From assembly GCF_008831285.2 (NCBI RefSeq), contig NC_045147.1:15974854-16038853 (forward strand): DNA of 64,000 nt, written 5' to 3'. The translations under genes and the position numbers were made by a program. The DNA comes from Nymphaea colorata. Lineage: Eukaryota; Streptophyta; Magnoliopsida; Nymphaeales; Nymphaeaceae. Shown here piece by piece: positions 1-14,926 of this stretch (its first letter is position 1; each line of letters begins with the position of its first letter). The notes below the pieces were generated by a model. The model had not been told where the DNA came from, made no database searches, and was given only the letters and a program-made list of their open reading frames with translations.

Positions 1-3000
1 TGCAAATCCAAGATTAGAATTAGGGATGAAAACCGATCCCTCGTTGGTAGTGAATGGTTATGATCATTAAGAAGGGAAACGGTTTTTAAAAGCAGAAAAA
101 TGAATGTTGCTCCTCCTACTGTGAGAAGGGATTAATAGGGTCAGCCACCTAGCCAACCTTCATAATTAATAATAAAACCGTCACTGAATGGAATTGAACA
201 GTTCAGAAACAAACCGGCAAACGAATAACAAAGCTGACGCTTTGTCACAAATAACTTTCATGATTGCTTAAAAATGAAGAAGCTTTCTAAAACAGAAGTT
301 CAATATAATTCTTTAATCTTTCTAACTTGCAAGTATTGCAAAGAAAAGTAAATCTTCACTGCCGATCAACCATTTGTGGTCATGACCATTATCACAAAAA
401 CTTTCATTTAATTTTCATTACTGAAAGGATGAGGGCTGTCCGAACAAAAGGTTCAAGGGTTATGTTATTTATCTGAACAACAATATGATAATTGTATAAG
501 TGATAGCTGTGTATATAGTGATCAACTTTTCGTTGTTACCTAAAAGCCAATGAACCATGGATAAATTGAAAGTTTAAAACAGAGTTAGGATCAATGAAAT
601 GAAGGACGTTTATGAGAAAAGTAACTGGCATATGAAATAATTATATATCAAGAGTATTGGGGTTACCCAATCTCTTGAATAGTGAAGACGTTGCAACCAT
701 CTGCTATATGTACACTGCCTATTAATGTTTTTTGTAGGTTTGCTTCTCATGCTCTACAAATGCTACCATTCGTGCCGTGTACTCCATATGTTGGCGTCAG
801 TAATGGGCATACTTATAAATAGATAGAGGAAGTTGATCATATAGAAGCCACGCTATCGCCACCCAAGAATCTTAAATTCGAACAAGTGAAATGTTGTTTT
901 TGTTTCATCGATTAATTTGAATTGGATATCCAACTGAACCATTTCGAAAAAAATCGAATATATAAAAAAATTTAAGATTTGATTCGGAAATTGGAACCGT
1001 TTCAGGTTTAAGTAATGACATTTGATCGGATTTAGATTTAGAGTAGACTTAATTTTAATGTTCGATATCCAATGCTCTTGTATTTTGAAAAGCTGTTGGA
1101 TTCAATTTAAAAATCAGATTTGGATTCATTATGAAAGTACAAATCGAATTTCGATTACGAACTCAGATTTCAAATTCAAATATGACTTTTTTTTGTTCCT
1201 GTTTGAATCAAAATTGAAATCCAAATATCTTAAAAGGAGAATGTGGTTAAGAGTATATCTGATTCAAATCACTTCCATTGACACCCCTATCTACTATAAT
1301 ATCTCAGCTTCTAAAAAAAAAAAAAAGGAGAACAAGAAACTTGGAGAGAAGGATAATGAAAAAGATACATATGTTACGATCATCCATATGTATATAGTTA
1401 ATTTTTGATTCGACTTCAACCGCCCCACCTGAATTTATAAATATAAGGATGACCCAAAAAGTAGTTGGTTCTAACAAGAAGTATCCCACCCCACCGTGTG
1501 TGCCTAACGATGCAGAGTCAAAATGTAATGGTGCTGATCATATCACTCAAACCAGATCGACTGGTCATCAGCAAGTACGCATTCAATATCCCTAGAAACC
1601 TGACACTAAACATTGGTGTGGTGGGCTCAGACGAGTAGACGATGATGATGGTGCTGTTGACATCATGCGAGGTTGATGAATGTGGGACACGATGTCTGCT
1701 CGTTGTTAATGCTAATAATAATGGAGGTTTAATTTCCACACACCCTAGGAAACGAACAACTTCGCCTACCTATGGTTGGTGTTCCAGCGAGTGCAAGATC
1801 TTGACGCCGCTTGCCTCCAACCAGCAATCGAATCCCAACTTTGTCGCTCCAGTTGACTGCTGTAGCGATCAGCCGAAAAACCTAGAGAGAGAAGGAGGGA
1901 GACGGGCGAAGTGAAGCCGCCAGCTCTTCAATGGCGGACGGACGGCCACTTGGAAGGTGGAGGCGGCGGAATCCGGGTGGGGGGACTGCAAACCGCCAAT
2001 TTAGCAAGATAACCCTGCTTCTGTCACCACTACTGTAGCCGCACCTTATGGCCGGCATTTGGCCATGTAGCAGAGCAGAATACATGAGTACAAAGCTTTT
2101 GGAGCCGAAGGAAAGGAAGTGACAGGAATGGCGGCGTTTGACGTGTCCTCTGCATATCGGTTTAACCATTTCTTCCTCCTTGTGGCTTCTCCTTTTGCCT
2201 TTACAGACCAATCTATAGAAAAGCTTTAGCTGGGGTTCGAAAGTTCAACCTAAAGTTGCAGGGATCAGACAAACTGAAAAAGAAGAAATCACCTCCTAAA
2301 ATTTTGTTACTTGTGATTTTGGGTGGAGTATCTCCTTTTCCCTTCAAGTTTTTCCTTAATTGGGAGCGTGACATCTGTCAACTAGACACTCGGGTTTTTA
2401 GTTTATAAAAGAAGTAACTTGAGCCATTGTAGTTGAGAGATGCTGCAATTCATTGACAAATTTAAAAAAAGAAGAAGATTGGGGTGGATTTTTTTTATCA
2501 TTTATGAAGCATATATTCTTTATAATGGAGTTAACCTTTTACAACTGAATTTATCGGGTTAAAACCTATAAATTTGATTCACATTAGAAGAAAAACACAC
2601 TTTGACGGTGAGGCCCAGCCTGATAACTAAGCGGGTTGGCTTGGGCCACTCGGGCCAGTGTGATCCTGACTTTGTCGAGCCTTGGGCCAGCTGGCCCAGC
2701 CCGATGCCCAACATTAAACACCATGTGACTGACTAAGTGTTAAGGTTGCAAATGGACACGGTTTGAACTGAAGTCCACCAAACCTCTATTCAGGTCCCAG
2801 GTACATAAATACTACAGGAAACAAATTCAGACATGAATTAAAGTAGGAACGATTAATTGTCACCAAAATCTGATTATTAACAAATTATCTCTCTTACTCT
2901 TGTATAAAGGACTTCCCATTAGTCAATTTGCGCACAACTTGTTCGACATTTCAAAGTTATTTCTGACGCATCAATTGTTAAGGCATTGGATGATTTCACA

Positions 3001-4159
3001 CGTTTGAAAACGTAGGAACCAAAAACTATAAATTTTGGAGGTATATGCCAACTTGTAAGAAGGCAAGCTGGACAGGATTGTCAGCATATATATGCAGTGG
3101 GAAAGAGAATTTGTCCTCTAACTCACGATCAACTAAAAAAGATTGGACCTAAACAATGAAATTAACAAAATAATCGAGAGCAAAGGAATGACGTTTCCCC
3201 CAAGATCATCAACTAAGAAGAAAGAACAAAAAAGAAAGGGAAGTGTGGTATGTATACCACACAAAACAAACTACTAGTGGCTTCAAACTTCAAACCAAAT
3301 AAAGGTTCGAGTGCCAAAATAGATCCAAAAGAAATATGCTACCTCTTGAAGGATTGAATGCCTTTGTGTCATTCTCTCCTAGCTGAAAAGAATTCAGCTG
3401 ATCAGATGATTTATTTGCGTTATTAAATTTGTCTACCAACCAAAATTTTGAAGATTTGGACACCCGATGATTTTTGTGGCACTCATTTTTCTAATATTTT
3501 GGCCGTGACGGTCACACTCATGTGCTCTCAATTGCCTTAAACAATACTAAAAAAAAGATTGTAATTTCTTAATTACGTGCCTTCTGCACAAACTTTTGCA
3601 GATTGCATTGCACGTGATCCCTTGTCGTGCGGCAGGAGCTTGACAGGATCAGAGGCGATGATGTAAGGAATCTTATGTGCCAAACACGAGGTCGACCAAA
3701 CTCTTAGTTAAGTTCTCAAATATTTCCACGTAAAAACCATTAAAAAGACTAGGCCAGTCCTTGCTTGATCTTATCATGGGATCCCCACGTTCGTAATTAT
3801 ATTTTATTACTATTATTTTTTTAAAGTTCACAAAAATCTGGATGAAATGCGGTAGCTTCTGGTCAGTTGGTCGGATGTCTGAATGGATGGATTGATTTTT
3901 AACAGAGGTCCAACTGGCCTCCTTTCACTATTGTCCGTTCCTTCCTCCCTTCCAATCGTAAAACTGGAGAATCTACTGTATGGTTTTCGTCTTTTCAACT
4001 TCTTGGCGTTCAACCGCACAAATAATTGCTCTCTCTCTCTCTCTCTCTAAAAGAATAAATGAGGGGCAGGTCGCAGTAGCAGGGAAGAGGGCAGGGAGGG
4101 TAAGCAGAAGAGTTCCGGCTCTCAGTAGAGCGCTGTTGATGCTGAAGAAGCCGGTGAGG
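1..4159. other. Intergenic DNA upstream of the NPF3.1-type gene
   Basis: AT-rich non-coding sequence with no open frame that resembles a known protein. Around 2610-2710 there is a cluster of GGGCC/GGCCCAG motifs of the kind found in degenerate plant repeats. The open frames near 1.5-2.2 kb overlap on both strands and look like chance. The last ~130 bases probably hold the 5' leader of the downstream gene, including a CT-repeat. Confidence 0.5.
4029..4048 (+). repeat. (CT)10 microsatellite in the likely 5' leader of the NPF gene
   Basis: A pure CT run about 110 bases upstream of the start codon. CT-rich leaders are common close to transcription starts in plants, so it may mark the core promoter/5' UTR. 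No clear TATA box was found close by. Confidence 0.7.
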
Positions 4160-5338
4160 ATGGCAGACCAGCAGCAAGAGCAAAATGGGGAGCAGAAAAG
4201 GAGGAAAGGAGGGCTCATCACCATGCCCTTCATCTTCGGTCAGTCTACTTCTGTTCTCTCTTTCTTTCTCTGATAATTTACTGACTATAAGGCTCTTATG
4301 AATACTTCACAGTAGTTTTTTTTGGTTGTCTTTGAAAAGAAGATCACGAATCATGTTGATTTGATGAAAGTAAAGGTTTTTTTTTAATTCTTTGAGCTCT
4401 TTTGTGCATTCTGAATAATCGATTGCTTGATTCAGAGAGCCTTTTTCTGCATATGATGCCGCAACTTAGTGGTATTTGGTGTGCTTTTTGGGTGAAAATT
4501 AATTGATTGGTGCAGCGAATGAGGTGTGTGAGAAGTTGGCAGTGGTGGGGTTCGGAGCAAACATGGTGAGCTACTTGACGCTGCAGCTGCACATGCCGGT
4601 CACGAAGGCCGCAGTCACGCTCTCCAACTTCGGCGGAACCGCCAGCTTGACGCCGCTGCTGGGCGCCTTCATAGCCGATGCCTACGCCGGCCGCTTCTGG
4701 ACCATCGCCGTCTCCTCCATTATCTACCAAATCGTTAGCATCTCTCCCCCACTCTCTTCCGTGTGGTGCTTGTATTTGTGGCTCAATCTTTGCCAGGATG
4801 CGATTTTGGCATTACTCTGAAGCTTGAACAACGGCCAAGTTCGTGATCTTTTTAGAGCTCGAACTTGGTCATGGTTAGCCGGAATATTTGTCAGTTTCTA
4901 GAACAGATATTCCGTGGGAATCAACCTTACCGAGTCAAAGGGCAACGCTGAGAAGGCCAGACTCGTACTGTATTACTATTAATTGTTTCACGTGGCTACA
5001 CAGTAACTAAATTTGCTTCCTTAGCCGCATTTCATGAGTCCCAGCCAGCCATAGTCCTTCTGCACTCAGCCTTCAGTAATTAATTGCCCAGTTCTTTCAG
5101 TGTGGTGTGTTACAACTCGCCACATTGCTTTATTTTATTTAAATGTTAGCTCTGTGTGATCTTTTGTCCAATACTTCTGATCATCTGTTGATTCTATTAT
5201 AAAGTTTAACTTTGTTTAATCTCTTACGCAAGTGTTAATCATAATTGATGTCTATCGGCTGACTCATGCTGCTACACGTCGAGAGAAAGAGACTAGCTGA
5301 AAATTAATAGACCAAAAAGACAAAGCTTGACCACTTAC

Positions 5339-5386
<48 letters not shown>

Positions 5387-8338
5387 GAATAAAAGCTTTC
5401 AATCACCTGAGAAAAAAGGAATTTCTAGAATATGAATGTGTGTGTAGAGTTGAATCTTTAAATAACTAGCTGTGTCAAAAGAACCAGTACATTGACCTCC
5501 GTTAATTATATAATATAAAACTTAGTTCATATTCAAAATAACCTTTTTCTTACATGGTAGTTTGATTATCTCATAGTTATGCATATAATAAACTGGTTGA
5601 TCTTAATTGGTATAGGGGATGGTTTGCTTAACAGTATCGGCAGTGCTGCCTAGTTTGAGGCCACCACCTTGCAGCATCGATGCAAGTGGGAAGAAGATCT
5701 GCCTAGAAGCGACCACGTCTCAGTTAATGGTTCTATATGTGTCACTGTTGCTTACAGCCTTAGGAGCCGGCGGAATCCGGCCATGCTGCGTCGCCTTCGG
5801 GGCCGACCAGTTCGACGAAAGGGACCCCAAGCAGAGCACAAAGATATGGAACTTCTTCAACTGGTACTACTTCTGCATGGGGTTCTCCATTCTACTTGCA
5901 GTGACCGTCATCGTCTACATCCAAGAGAACGTAGGATGGGGATGGGGGCTGGGCATCCCAACGGTCGCCATGTTCCTCTCCGTAATCGCCTTTGTATTGG
6001 GGTACCAACTCTACAGAAACTTGAAGCCCTCTGGTAGTCCATTAACCAGGCTGGTTCAGGTGTTGGTTGCAGCCACAAGGAAGAGAAAGCTGCCTAACGC
6101 GTCCGACCCGAGCTTGTTGTATGAGAATGAGGAACTGGATGCCCCAATCTCCATCTCCGGCGTTCTCGTCCACTCAGATCAATTCAAGTGAGTTTTTTGC
6201 TTTTCTTTAGTTTAACAGAATCTTTGAGTGATGGCTGCTCTGATCTTCAGTTGCTTTGTTGATAGTGAAAGCAGCTTTGATTTTTAGCAATCATGTTGCG
6301 GGACACTTCCAATTAGACCACAATAAATAAGCATCTTGGTCTTAAGAATAGGTCGATGGCATTTTATCAAAGGCACACTTTTTAATTGGTAACATGATTC
6401 GTTTAGCTTATTTGCAGCAAAGACTAACTGTGGTAGAAGGTTTCATTCGGAAAGCTTGCCTTGAAGTTAATTTGAACATTAAAAGCTAAGTTATATACAT
6501 GGATACTTATTAAAAAGGTCCACGTACTTGCGTCATCATATTCATTTCCAAAGTGGGTACTTTTTAGTGGGTACTTTTTACTTGAAACTGATTCAAACTA
6601 CTTAATTGTGTTTGATTTAAGTTTTTCCAACTCAGTTTTCATTTTGTTTTTAGAGTTACAGTTTATTAACATGTAATGTTTTTATTTATATCACTTGTTT
6701 ATTTAGATGTTGCTTTCATTTTATTTTATTTTTACTGAACCCCATGCATATATTTTTTAAAGTTACTGTGCTTATATTCATATCTCCATACCTATACCCG
6801 AACCATACCTATGCCCATGTAGCTTAGATTGAAAGATTTCAAAGCTTTTGGAAATCTTTGGTATATATATAGACAATATATTTTCTTTTTCAGAATGACC
6901 TTGAGTTACCTTCTGGTAAAGATAGAGAAATATATGGGAGGCACATACATTTTTCGAAGACATTTAACACTCGAAAGGGAAATACATATACCACAGATAT
7001 CAGGTTAACTCACATAGGTCGATACAGAAATCGGGAAACCTCACAAAGGTGGCGACAAGTTATTGCCTGTCAATCGACAAGCGAGTCACTATCGAAAAAA
7101 TTGGGAGAAAATGATGCCTGGTCTCGGATTTGTAGCAAAAGAAAGGTTCAACCCAAGAATGCATGCAATCAAGGGCCAAGGCATTTAATGTAACATTCTT
7201 GTGTAAAATTAACCTGAATGTGTCCAAAAGGAGTCATGGAACTGCAGCCAGTAGAAAAGAACGGCTACCCACCACCAATTGATGATGCCCACCATGTATT
7301 TTTTATGACAAAATTGGGAACAAGTTCCGTCATGTAAATTACTAAAATGTCCTTAAAACAAGAAAATTTGATCCTCTGCTGTTCTTTTTGTTATTCTTAT
7401 CGAAACGAAGAAAAGTTCAGAGGTGGAAATGATAAGTTTGACGTGGTGCTTAGTGATGATAATGATGCAGGTTCTTGGACAAGGCAGCGATCGTGAGCGG
7501 AGATGAGAGCCGGAAGGCGGCAGAGGACGTCAACCTGTGGAGGCTGGCCACCGTTCACAGGGTGGAGGAGCTCAAGTCAGTGATAAGAATGGTGCCCATC
7601 TGGTTCGCAGGCATCATCCCCATCACGGCGTCGGCGCAGCAGGGCACCTTCCAGCTGCAGCAGGGCCGCACCATGGACAGGCACCTCACCCCTTCCTTCC
7701 AGATCCCCCCGGGCTCCATGTCCGTCTTCACCTTGATCTCCATGCTCGCCACCATCTGGGCCTACGACCGCTTCCTCATCCCCCTCGCCCGCCGCTTCAC
7801 CGGCCTCGACCGCGGCATCTCCTTCCTCCACCGCATGGCCATCGGATTCGCTATCTCCGTCACCTCCACCTTCGCCGGGGGCTTCATTGAGCAGAGGCGC
7901 AAGCAAGCGGCGGCGGCCGCCGGCCTGCTCGACCACCCGGACCACACCATCCCCATTTCGGTTTTCTGGCTCATACCGCAGTACAGCCTGCATGGGATCG
8001 CCGAGGCCTTCATGTCCATCGGCCACCTTGAGTTCTTCTACGACCAGGCGCCGGAGAGCATGCGCAGTACGGCGACGGCCTTGTTCTGGACGTCAATATC
8101 CGCCGGCAGCTACTTGAACACCTTGCTGATCACCTTGGTGCACAGGACGACCGACTGGCTGCCTGATAATCTCAACAGGGGGAAGTTGGAATACTTTTAC
8201 TGGATCATCACCATGTTGCAGGTGTTCAATCTGTGCTACTACATGCTCTGTGTGCGTTACTACACCTTCAAGCCGCTGAAGCTGCGTCCTCTTTACTCTT
8301 CCGCCGACGATCATGTGGAGCTTGCCGCTGCTCCGTGA
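4160..8338 (+). CDS. NPF3.1: NRT1/PTR family (NPF) transporter, NPF3.1-type
   Basis: Proton-coupled major-facilitator membrane transporter; characterised NPF3.1 members move nitrate/nitrite and gibberellin-type hormones. I assign four exons: 4160-4238, 4516-4733, 5616-6187 and 7471-8338. All junctions are GT..AG and phases agree, giving 1737 nt and 578 residues, normal for NPF proteins. The start MADQQQEQNG is the ATG followed by the conserved KGGLITMPFIF. Exon 2 holds the TM1 motif NEVCEKL (residues 28-34); this is ExxEK rather than ExxER, as in the NPF3 members I know. Other family marks are GGIRPC, FGADQFDE, FNWYYFCMG, the charged central loop with RKRK, WLIPQY and FFYDQAPESMRS. The last exon is strongly GC-rich compared with its surroundings. 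Intron 2 carries a long AT microsatellite. Substrate is inferred from family only. Confidence 0.95.
5343..5384. repeat. (AT)21 microsatellite in NPF intron 2
   Basis: An uninterrupted AT dinucleotide run inside the second intron of the NPF gene. Likely length-polymorphic; no other role is visible. Confidence 0.9.
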
Positions 8339-11300
8339 AGCGCTCTTACCGGAGGCGCAGCTCCAGCTTCCCATATTTACCTAGTAACGCATTTTGAAGA
8401 ATATATATATATAAGAACTTGTTCGTGTATAGAAATTTTCATGAAAATGGTTCAACCTTTCAGTGGGTACTGCTTACACATTGATGAATCAAAACAGAGA
8501 TTCAAAAGAGAGAAAGATTGATTCGCTGGGATGTTTCCTCTCTTCAAACTAAACAAAAGAGAGAATAAGATGGATTCCTCCTTGGGCAACCGATGTATAG
8601 GAAGATATACACAAAATGCTTACAAATTAATTTAAATTAAATATTTCCGCATCTTAACCTGCCACAACATCAGCAAATATGACGGTGAACCTCTCGGCAT
8701 GGTTATGATGCAAGAATCTCATCGGGGCTGATACATCGCCTGCTATATTACTTAAATTTGAGAAACCAAAACTTTGTAAATGTTGGATATATATGGCTTT
8801 GGACTTGCCCATGGACAACATATGCTTTAAAACCTAAAGTGTTTCTCCCGAGTTGGAGAACAAATTGAATTAAGGATGAAGGTTGGGGGCTGTACCCAAT
8901 ACTAACTTTTATACATGTAACAAGAATTGTAGGAAAAGGATCCTCATATGCTGAGACCTTTTGTATGCTGAAAAGCAAGAGGCTGCGATCTTTTGTCCTG
9001 GAAGAACTTGTTAGGCTTTTAACCATTCTATAGTCTGAATCAATCGAACATATAATATGCACAGATACCACGTCAAGGAGAATGTAATTATCTTACACAA
9101 GAAAAAGAAAGTTATCATTTTTTGAATCTAAACCATGTCTGTGTTTCTTTGTCAAGAACATGCTGAACTGCTGATCATACTTGTCTACGTTTAGTTCAAA
9201 CGTGCAATTAATTCAGATCCAGGAAACTTTGATTTAATGCTTTTTTCCTTGGCCACGACAATTCATGACTTTGAATGTTTCACAAGCAAAACCTCTTGTT
9301 TTGAACCTTCTTTAGCGGCCTGGTGTTATCGACCAAATTTTCTGGTAAAACTTTAACTCTACATCGCCGAGTATTGTAGCCCGCTTCTATATTCGATAAA
9401 TTTCTTTGGCTGATTCCTCTAATCAATAATTTCTTTCTAATGCTTGAGTTTGGTTCAGATGTTCCACGGCAATAGGACATGTCTGAACCAACTCTTTCGG
9501 AAGCCCGGGCGCCCCCTTGTCTTCCACGCGTTAAAGAAACAGGAGATCGTTCAAGAAATGAGCTAATGAACTATTGATGATTATTAAATCCCTGATAGAC
9601 ACTTATTCCATGACAGAATCTGTTAAAGATTCTCATTCTTGAGAAATAGTTTCATAGCTGTGATTTTGAGAATGGTCTGTAAACTGCATATATATACACA
9701 TACTTGAGCTCCTTGCTAGCCATTTATGGCTTTTTTAATGTCAAACCAGTGAAAGGCTGTGAGCTGGGTTGGGATCCAGTAGATCAGAATATATTCAGGT
9801 AAGTATATTTACATTCATGTTAAAAGAATTTCTCAAACCATACTTACCCAGAAACTGAATGGATGTGAAGCAATATGAATGTGAAGATGATTTTTCCAAG
9901 AATAGTTGGATAAAGGAAAAGAGTGTAAGAGAAAATGGTTGATACAAAATGAAAACAAGCTTGAAGACAATAAAATGATTAGGAAGTGAGATAGGAACAA
10001 ACAAGTGTAGCATTTACAGTAAACTGCACATCTATTCATGTAAAAGGCATTAAAAGAAACATCAAAGAAGCGACCTCCTCTTCAAGAGAAATACAGCTTC
10101 TGGCTCCTATAGGCTATTAAAGCATTTACTCCTCAAGTAGAAGCTTCTAATAACTATGGCAATCGCAAGCAGAGTAACGAATCTTTGCATTGTCTGCAAG
10201 ATCAGGATTATGCATAAGAGCTTAGTTAGATTAGTTGCATGTGAGCTCCAACAGAAATGTAAGTGAGTGTGTGCGTGGAAGGAGTTGTGCACCGTTCAGG
10301 AAAAATCTACAATGAATTGTGTAGACAGGGAGCAGCAGGAAATAGCAAGAAAAACGACAAAATTAAGGGGAAGCAAAGACTAATTCATGAATTCGTTCGA
10401 CAAATGCACTTATTACATGAGTGGCTGTCCCATCTATATTTTGTAGGTTAGAAAAAATAGAACAATAGAGAGCAAATGTCACTTATTTATAGATGAAAAT
10501 TAAAGCTAAAAAATAGCAAGATGATCATTTTCCTGACACCGAGAATGATCATAAAGTAAATACTAACTTGATAATTGATCACCGACAAAATTCAGAAAAG
10601 GTTTTTAATACTGACCCTAAAATTCCTACATCTAGATCCAAATTAAGTGGTGCTGGTGGACGCTCTTGATCCATGGAATCTGTACCACTTTGCAAACAGG
10701 AACAGGTCAAAAGGGTTGTAAATAGAAAAATCAAATTTGAGTAAGATCCAAGATAGATGCATGGCGACTCATTTAGTTACAATATCCAAGCAGGACTTCA
10801 CTTGCTGAAATGGATTAAATGGATGTGGAATATTTGATCCATGTGAATCGCGAATCTAATTAATTAACAACTATCCCTTTCAAGTTCGCAGCCAAAGCCA
10901 ACTCAAGCCGGTTCAAGGTGTTGGGTACGTTTAGGCTGAAATTACGGGGCTCACATTCTACTTTGGTTTTGCGCATAGGGTGTAGGAGCATTAATGGCCA
11001 AAAATGGGCTCATATTGAGTCTATTGGCGTCGTGTAGGAAGCCAATTCAAGAGGGTCAGATTCAATAGTTGGTTTTGAACTGCAATCGATATTAACTGGA
11101 TTCGAATTAGATCAGGATCCAAGATTGGTTTTGATTTCGAGACATGGGCTTCGTTTTGGCGTCCTGATTTTGCTTCAATTCCCAGAGCACATTCAAATTG
11201 CATGTGCTAAAGTTGTGATAGATCTGGATTTGACCTATTTTCCAAATTTTATGAGGTTTCGGGTGATGGGTGGACTCCAACTCCTGAATCCTTTTTAAGA

Positions 11301-14151
11301 ACTTTGGGTAGGGAAATAGGTCCTTCAACTGGCCCATCCACTGGAGAAACAGATTGAATGGAAGCAAGTCATATTAATCTCTACGGGATAGTTTGTTGTG
11401 AGTATTTCATGCATCTGTCACAACCTTTTGGGCAGATTTATTAGGCACACACAAAGTGTCTCTGCTTCTGCTGTCAAACGACTCTTATGGTCCACAAAAA
11501 AGTCAGAAGAGATAATTTATATTTGATTACGGTAGGTTTCTAAACTCATCATATACGACGAATTTTGGTTCAAACTAGGTTCGATATAGCAGTCGGATCG
11601 GGTTGCAAATTGGGTCTGCACGAAAAGTATTGGGTAGGATCTGCTGGATTAGGGCGCAAAATCATTGGGATGTGAAACTAGTTTGTATGTTGGTTTGATA
11701 TATGGAAAACGGGGAATTTTGCTCTTTTATACTTGCCATTGGAGCTGAAACCGTACGTCCATACAGATGAAATATGATGCGATCCATTTTGTTCGAAGTT
11801 AAAAAAAGAAAGCGGAAATTAATTAATGACTCATTGATATGAACTAACTCTACTAATGCAAGTCTCATGTATCTATAAATGGAAACTAAAAGAAAGCAAG
11901 ATAGTTTTCAGCTTACCTACGCTACATATGTATAATGTTAAAGGACGAATATTTTCTTTCATAATTGCCTAAGCGAGATACCTAATTTAAAAGATTAGAA
12001 ACCTTTTCCTTTATTTTATTAAACAAGAAAATTAATTCCTAAATCTGAAAAATTAGTCTAGATTCAAATGGATTTTAGCTGGCCTGAGTCGAATTAAGCG
12101 AGACATAAAGTTACTCTGTTCTAGCTCAGCCGTCAGAGTAAGAATCGTAACCTTCTTATTCCAGACGATATTTCATTTCAGTGCTCTGTCAACGAGTTCA
12201 TAATGAACTTTTGAAAAGATTTATGTTAATACAGGTTGCATTGGCATTCCGACTAGGCGGCTTACATCTTTAGCTTTTGACCTTCTAGATTTGAGCTAGC
12301 GTTGTGACTGAATTCTGTGAAGTGATTGATATGAATTAAGAAAAATTTTCTCAAGAGATCAGACTGGTGAAAGAATGCTTTCTTCCCGTGATGAAAGCGA
12401 TGTTTCTAGATCTTGGACTATCATGGTGGTGTTCCAATGATGATAATGATGATGATGATGATGATGCCTCTATAAAATGTAAGGGATCAGATTCATGGGC
12501 AAGCACTAGAAATCATAAATGGTAAATGTCTACCACTGATTTCCTGCCCCATGTTTTTGCATGCATGACAAAGGTGGCCTTGCTTTCTCTCCCTCTTTAA
12601 GCAGCATGGCATGTGCGGATATCAACAAAGTGCCACATGATCAGCTTCAACTATTCAAGTTCCAATACAAACAGCAACATACAGCAATGAAACAGATGAG
12701 GATGATAATTTCTCTCTTAGACTTCCCCACATTGTTTTTGTCTGTGGCGGTGAGCCGCAAAAGGAGAAAGACCTCTCCCATTCTTTTGTTCTTTTTCTGT
12801 TTGTTGTTTCATCTCATTGCCGCTAGAAAATTCTGTTCTGTCATCTATTTTGTATGGATGCCAGTTGAAATTATGAAACAGGACCTACTGTACATATTAT
12901 GTCCACATTTACTTCATCATCAACTTCTATCATGCATCTTGCTGTTGCATAGCTATGCGCATAGGTGCTTTCTTTGGCCCATCTGCTTTTTGAGTTGCTG
13001 GTGCGGTGTTCATCTTTTAGAGGCTTGTCTTCCATTTTTTTAAGCAAGTTGGTGTTAGAGAACAGCTGCCACTTTATACACCATCGAAACCAGGTTGGAG
13101 ATTTTGGCCTTTTGACATCGTATGTTAGGCACGATGACGGCCAATGAACCCACAGCCTTTATTTACACGCCGCTCTGCCGAAGCCTATTATATATATATA
13201 TATCTTCGCATGTATATGTGATGATGAAGTGGCTTTCATTGAGGAAGAATATTTCAAGATCACCTTTCCCTTATTGGGAATGGGAACAAGGGAATCTTGA
13301 AAGATCAGATCTCAGTAACTTGTAAGATGTGTTGCAGAACTCCAAATCTGTGTGCTTCTATGAGGCACTGTGTGGGGTTGCAAACCATGCACCTTTTTCC
13401 TTTCCTTGTTCCGCAACAGGCCATCGTTGACAAGAAGGTGAGAGTTATTGCCTGTGTACATATATAGGCCACATGTCCACAACACGTGAAAAACTGTGGC
13501 AGATGTTAGCCTAATTTTTCCCCAACAAAGAACAGTGGGTAGTCCATTTTTCTTCTCAGGCACGGCTTTTGAGTTCAAGCGACGGTGGAATTATGATGTG
13601 ATGTTGGCTTCAACTATGTGGTATTGATGTTAGTGAGAGTCTTTTTCTTAGTGGTCTCTGAGGTGCTTTAGGTTATTAGGCAAAACCGTAGGTTACTTTT
13701 TCAAATGAACCTGTATGTACATATATACAAAGAGAGAGCGAAAGGAAAAGAGAAAGAAAAATTAGCTACGAAAACTCTTGTACGAGATTTGAGGGGAATA
13801 ATTAAGTTGTTTATTCATATGTAATCAAAAGGAAAACATTAAAATACAATATAAAAGCTAAATTGTTTTTTAAAAAGTTTAAAGATATTCTTCAAGGGAT
13901 ACAAGTGCTTTCATTTAAGAAAACTCATAAGTTTCTTTTAAAAAGTATTTTAGACTCCTAAAAAACTTGTCTTTTATATTCGTAATCTAATTTAATTTAT
14001 ACTGTCAGTGCCTTAGCCCAGCTGGTGTGGGTTTGCCAGCAACAAAATTTTTATTTATTTTTACATATTTTTATATAGATGTCTTGTAATTATTTACTTA
14101 TATTTATTTATATATGTTAGAGCCCTTAAAAATTAAGAATTTAAGAGCGCC

Positions 14152-14246
14152 CTACTGTCAAATCTCCTTCCAATCAATAATCTCATCAAAATTTGATTGG
14201 CTACTGTCAAATCTCCTTCCAATCAATAATCTCATCAAAATTTGAT
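14152..14246. repeat. 49-bp direct tandem duplication
   Basis: A 49-base unit beginning CTACTGTCAAATCTCC is followed at once by a second copy starting at 14201; the copies match through the first 46 bases. This is a simple recent tandem duplication in non-coding DNA. Confidence 0.85.
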
Positions 14247-14907
14247 GTATAATGTAGCTACTTGTTTTACTAAACACCCATGATACGAAGGTAGGACAGT
14301 CCATCTTTTTTATTGCAGGGCCTTGTGAATCTTCATTTTGTATTTTTATTGTTTGGTTTATCATGGGCATGATAGCGAAAAGGGGGAGGAGAAACCCGTT
14401 CCTATGACTATAGGGCGGGCTGGTCGATGGCTTGGATGCCGGCGTCCGGCGACGAATCCCCTCTCGCCCCTCTACCTTGCATGTTTAGGGCTGAGGGGGA
14501 TTCTTCCCACCAACTGATGGTGGTGCTCAGGCCATTGGCTAGCACTACTTGATGGTTCTTGACTGTTTGGCGTCATGCTAGCTGTGTTCAGGCCCTCGGC
14601 CGACACCACCTGATGGTCCTGGACTATCTGAAGGTACCGGCCGACGGCTTGGGCATTGCTGTCGGGTGGCGGCCTTAAAGAATCTCCCCCTCCCCTCTAC
14701 CCCTCAATCTCTGCAGCGAAAGGGGTAAGGAGGATTCCTTCTCCTAGCCATCGGATGGCGGTGCCCAGTCTTTTGCTGACACCGTCCAACCTCGCAAAAT
14801 GCATGATTCCTACAAAAAGAAAAAAAGAAGAAGAAAGAATTCTCAGCCTTTATGATCAAACCAGATGTCCTCCGTGTTAAAAATTTGTAGAGTTACTGTT
14901 TAGTGAC

Positions 14908-14926
14908 TATATATATATATATATAT
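14908..14926. repeat. Short TA microsatellite
   Basis: An uninterrupted TA dinucleotide run of 19 bases in intergenic DNA. Confidence 0.8.

Noticed and set aside
1518-2211. Overlapping open frames of 73-109 codons on both strands
   Set aside because: They overlap antisense to each other and show no recognisable protein; no promoter or splice evidence.
7537-8117. Long alternative frames overlapping NPF exon 4, both strands
   Set aside because: Shadow frames produced by the GC-rich codon bias of the true transporter exon.
12561-13043. 160-codon open frame on the plus strand
   Set aside because: Hydrophobic, low-complexity translation from AT-rich DNA without domain, conserved motif or splice context; likely chance.
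14000-14040. Possible tRNA fragment (TTAGCCCAGCTGGTGTGGG)
   Set aside because: Only an A-box-like string; no cloverleaf could be folded with the flanking A/T-rich sequence.
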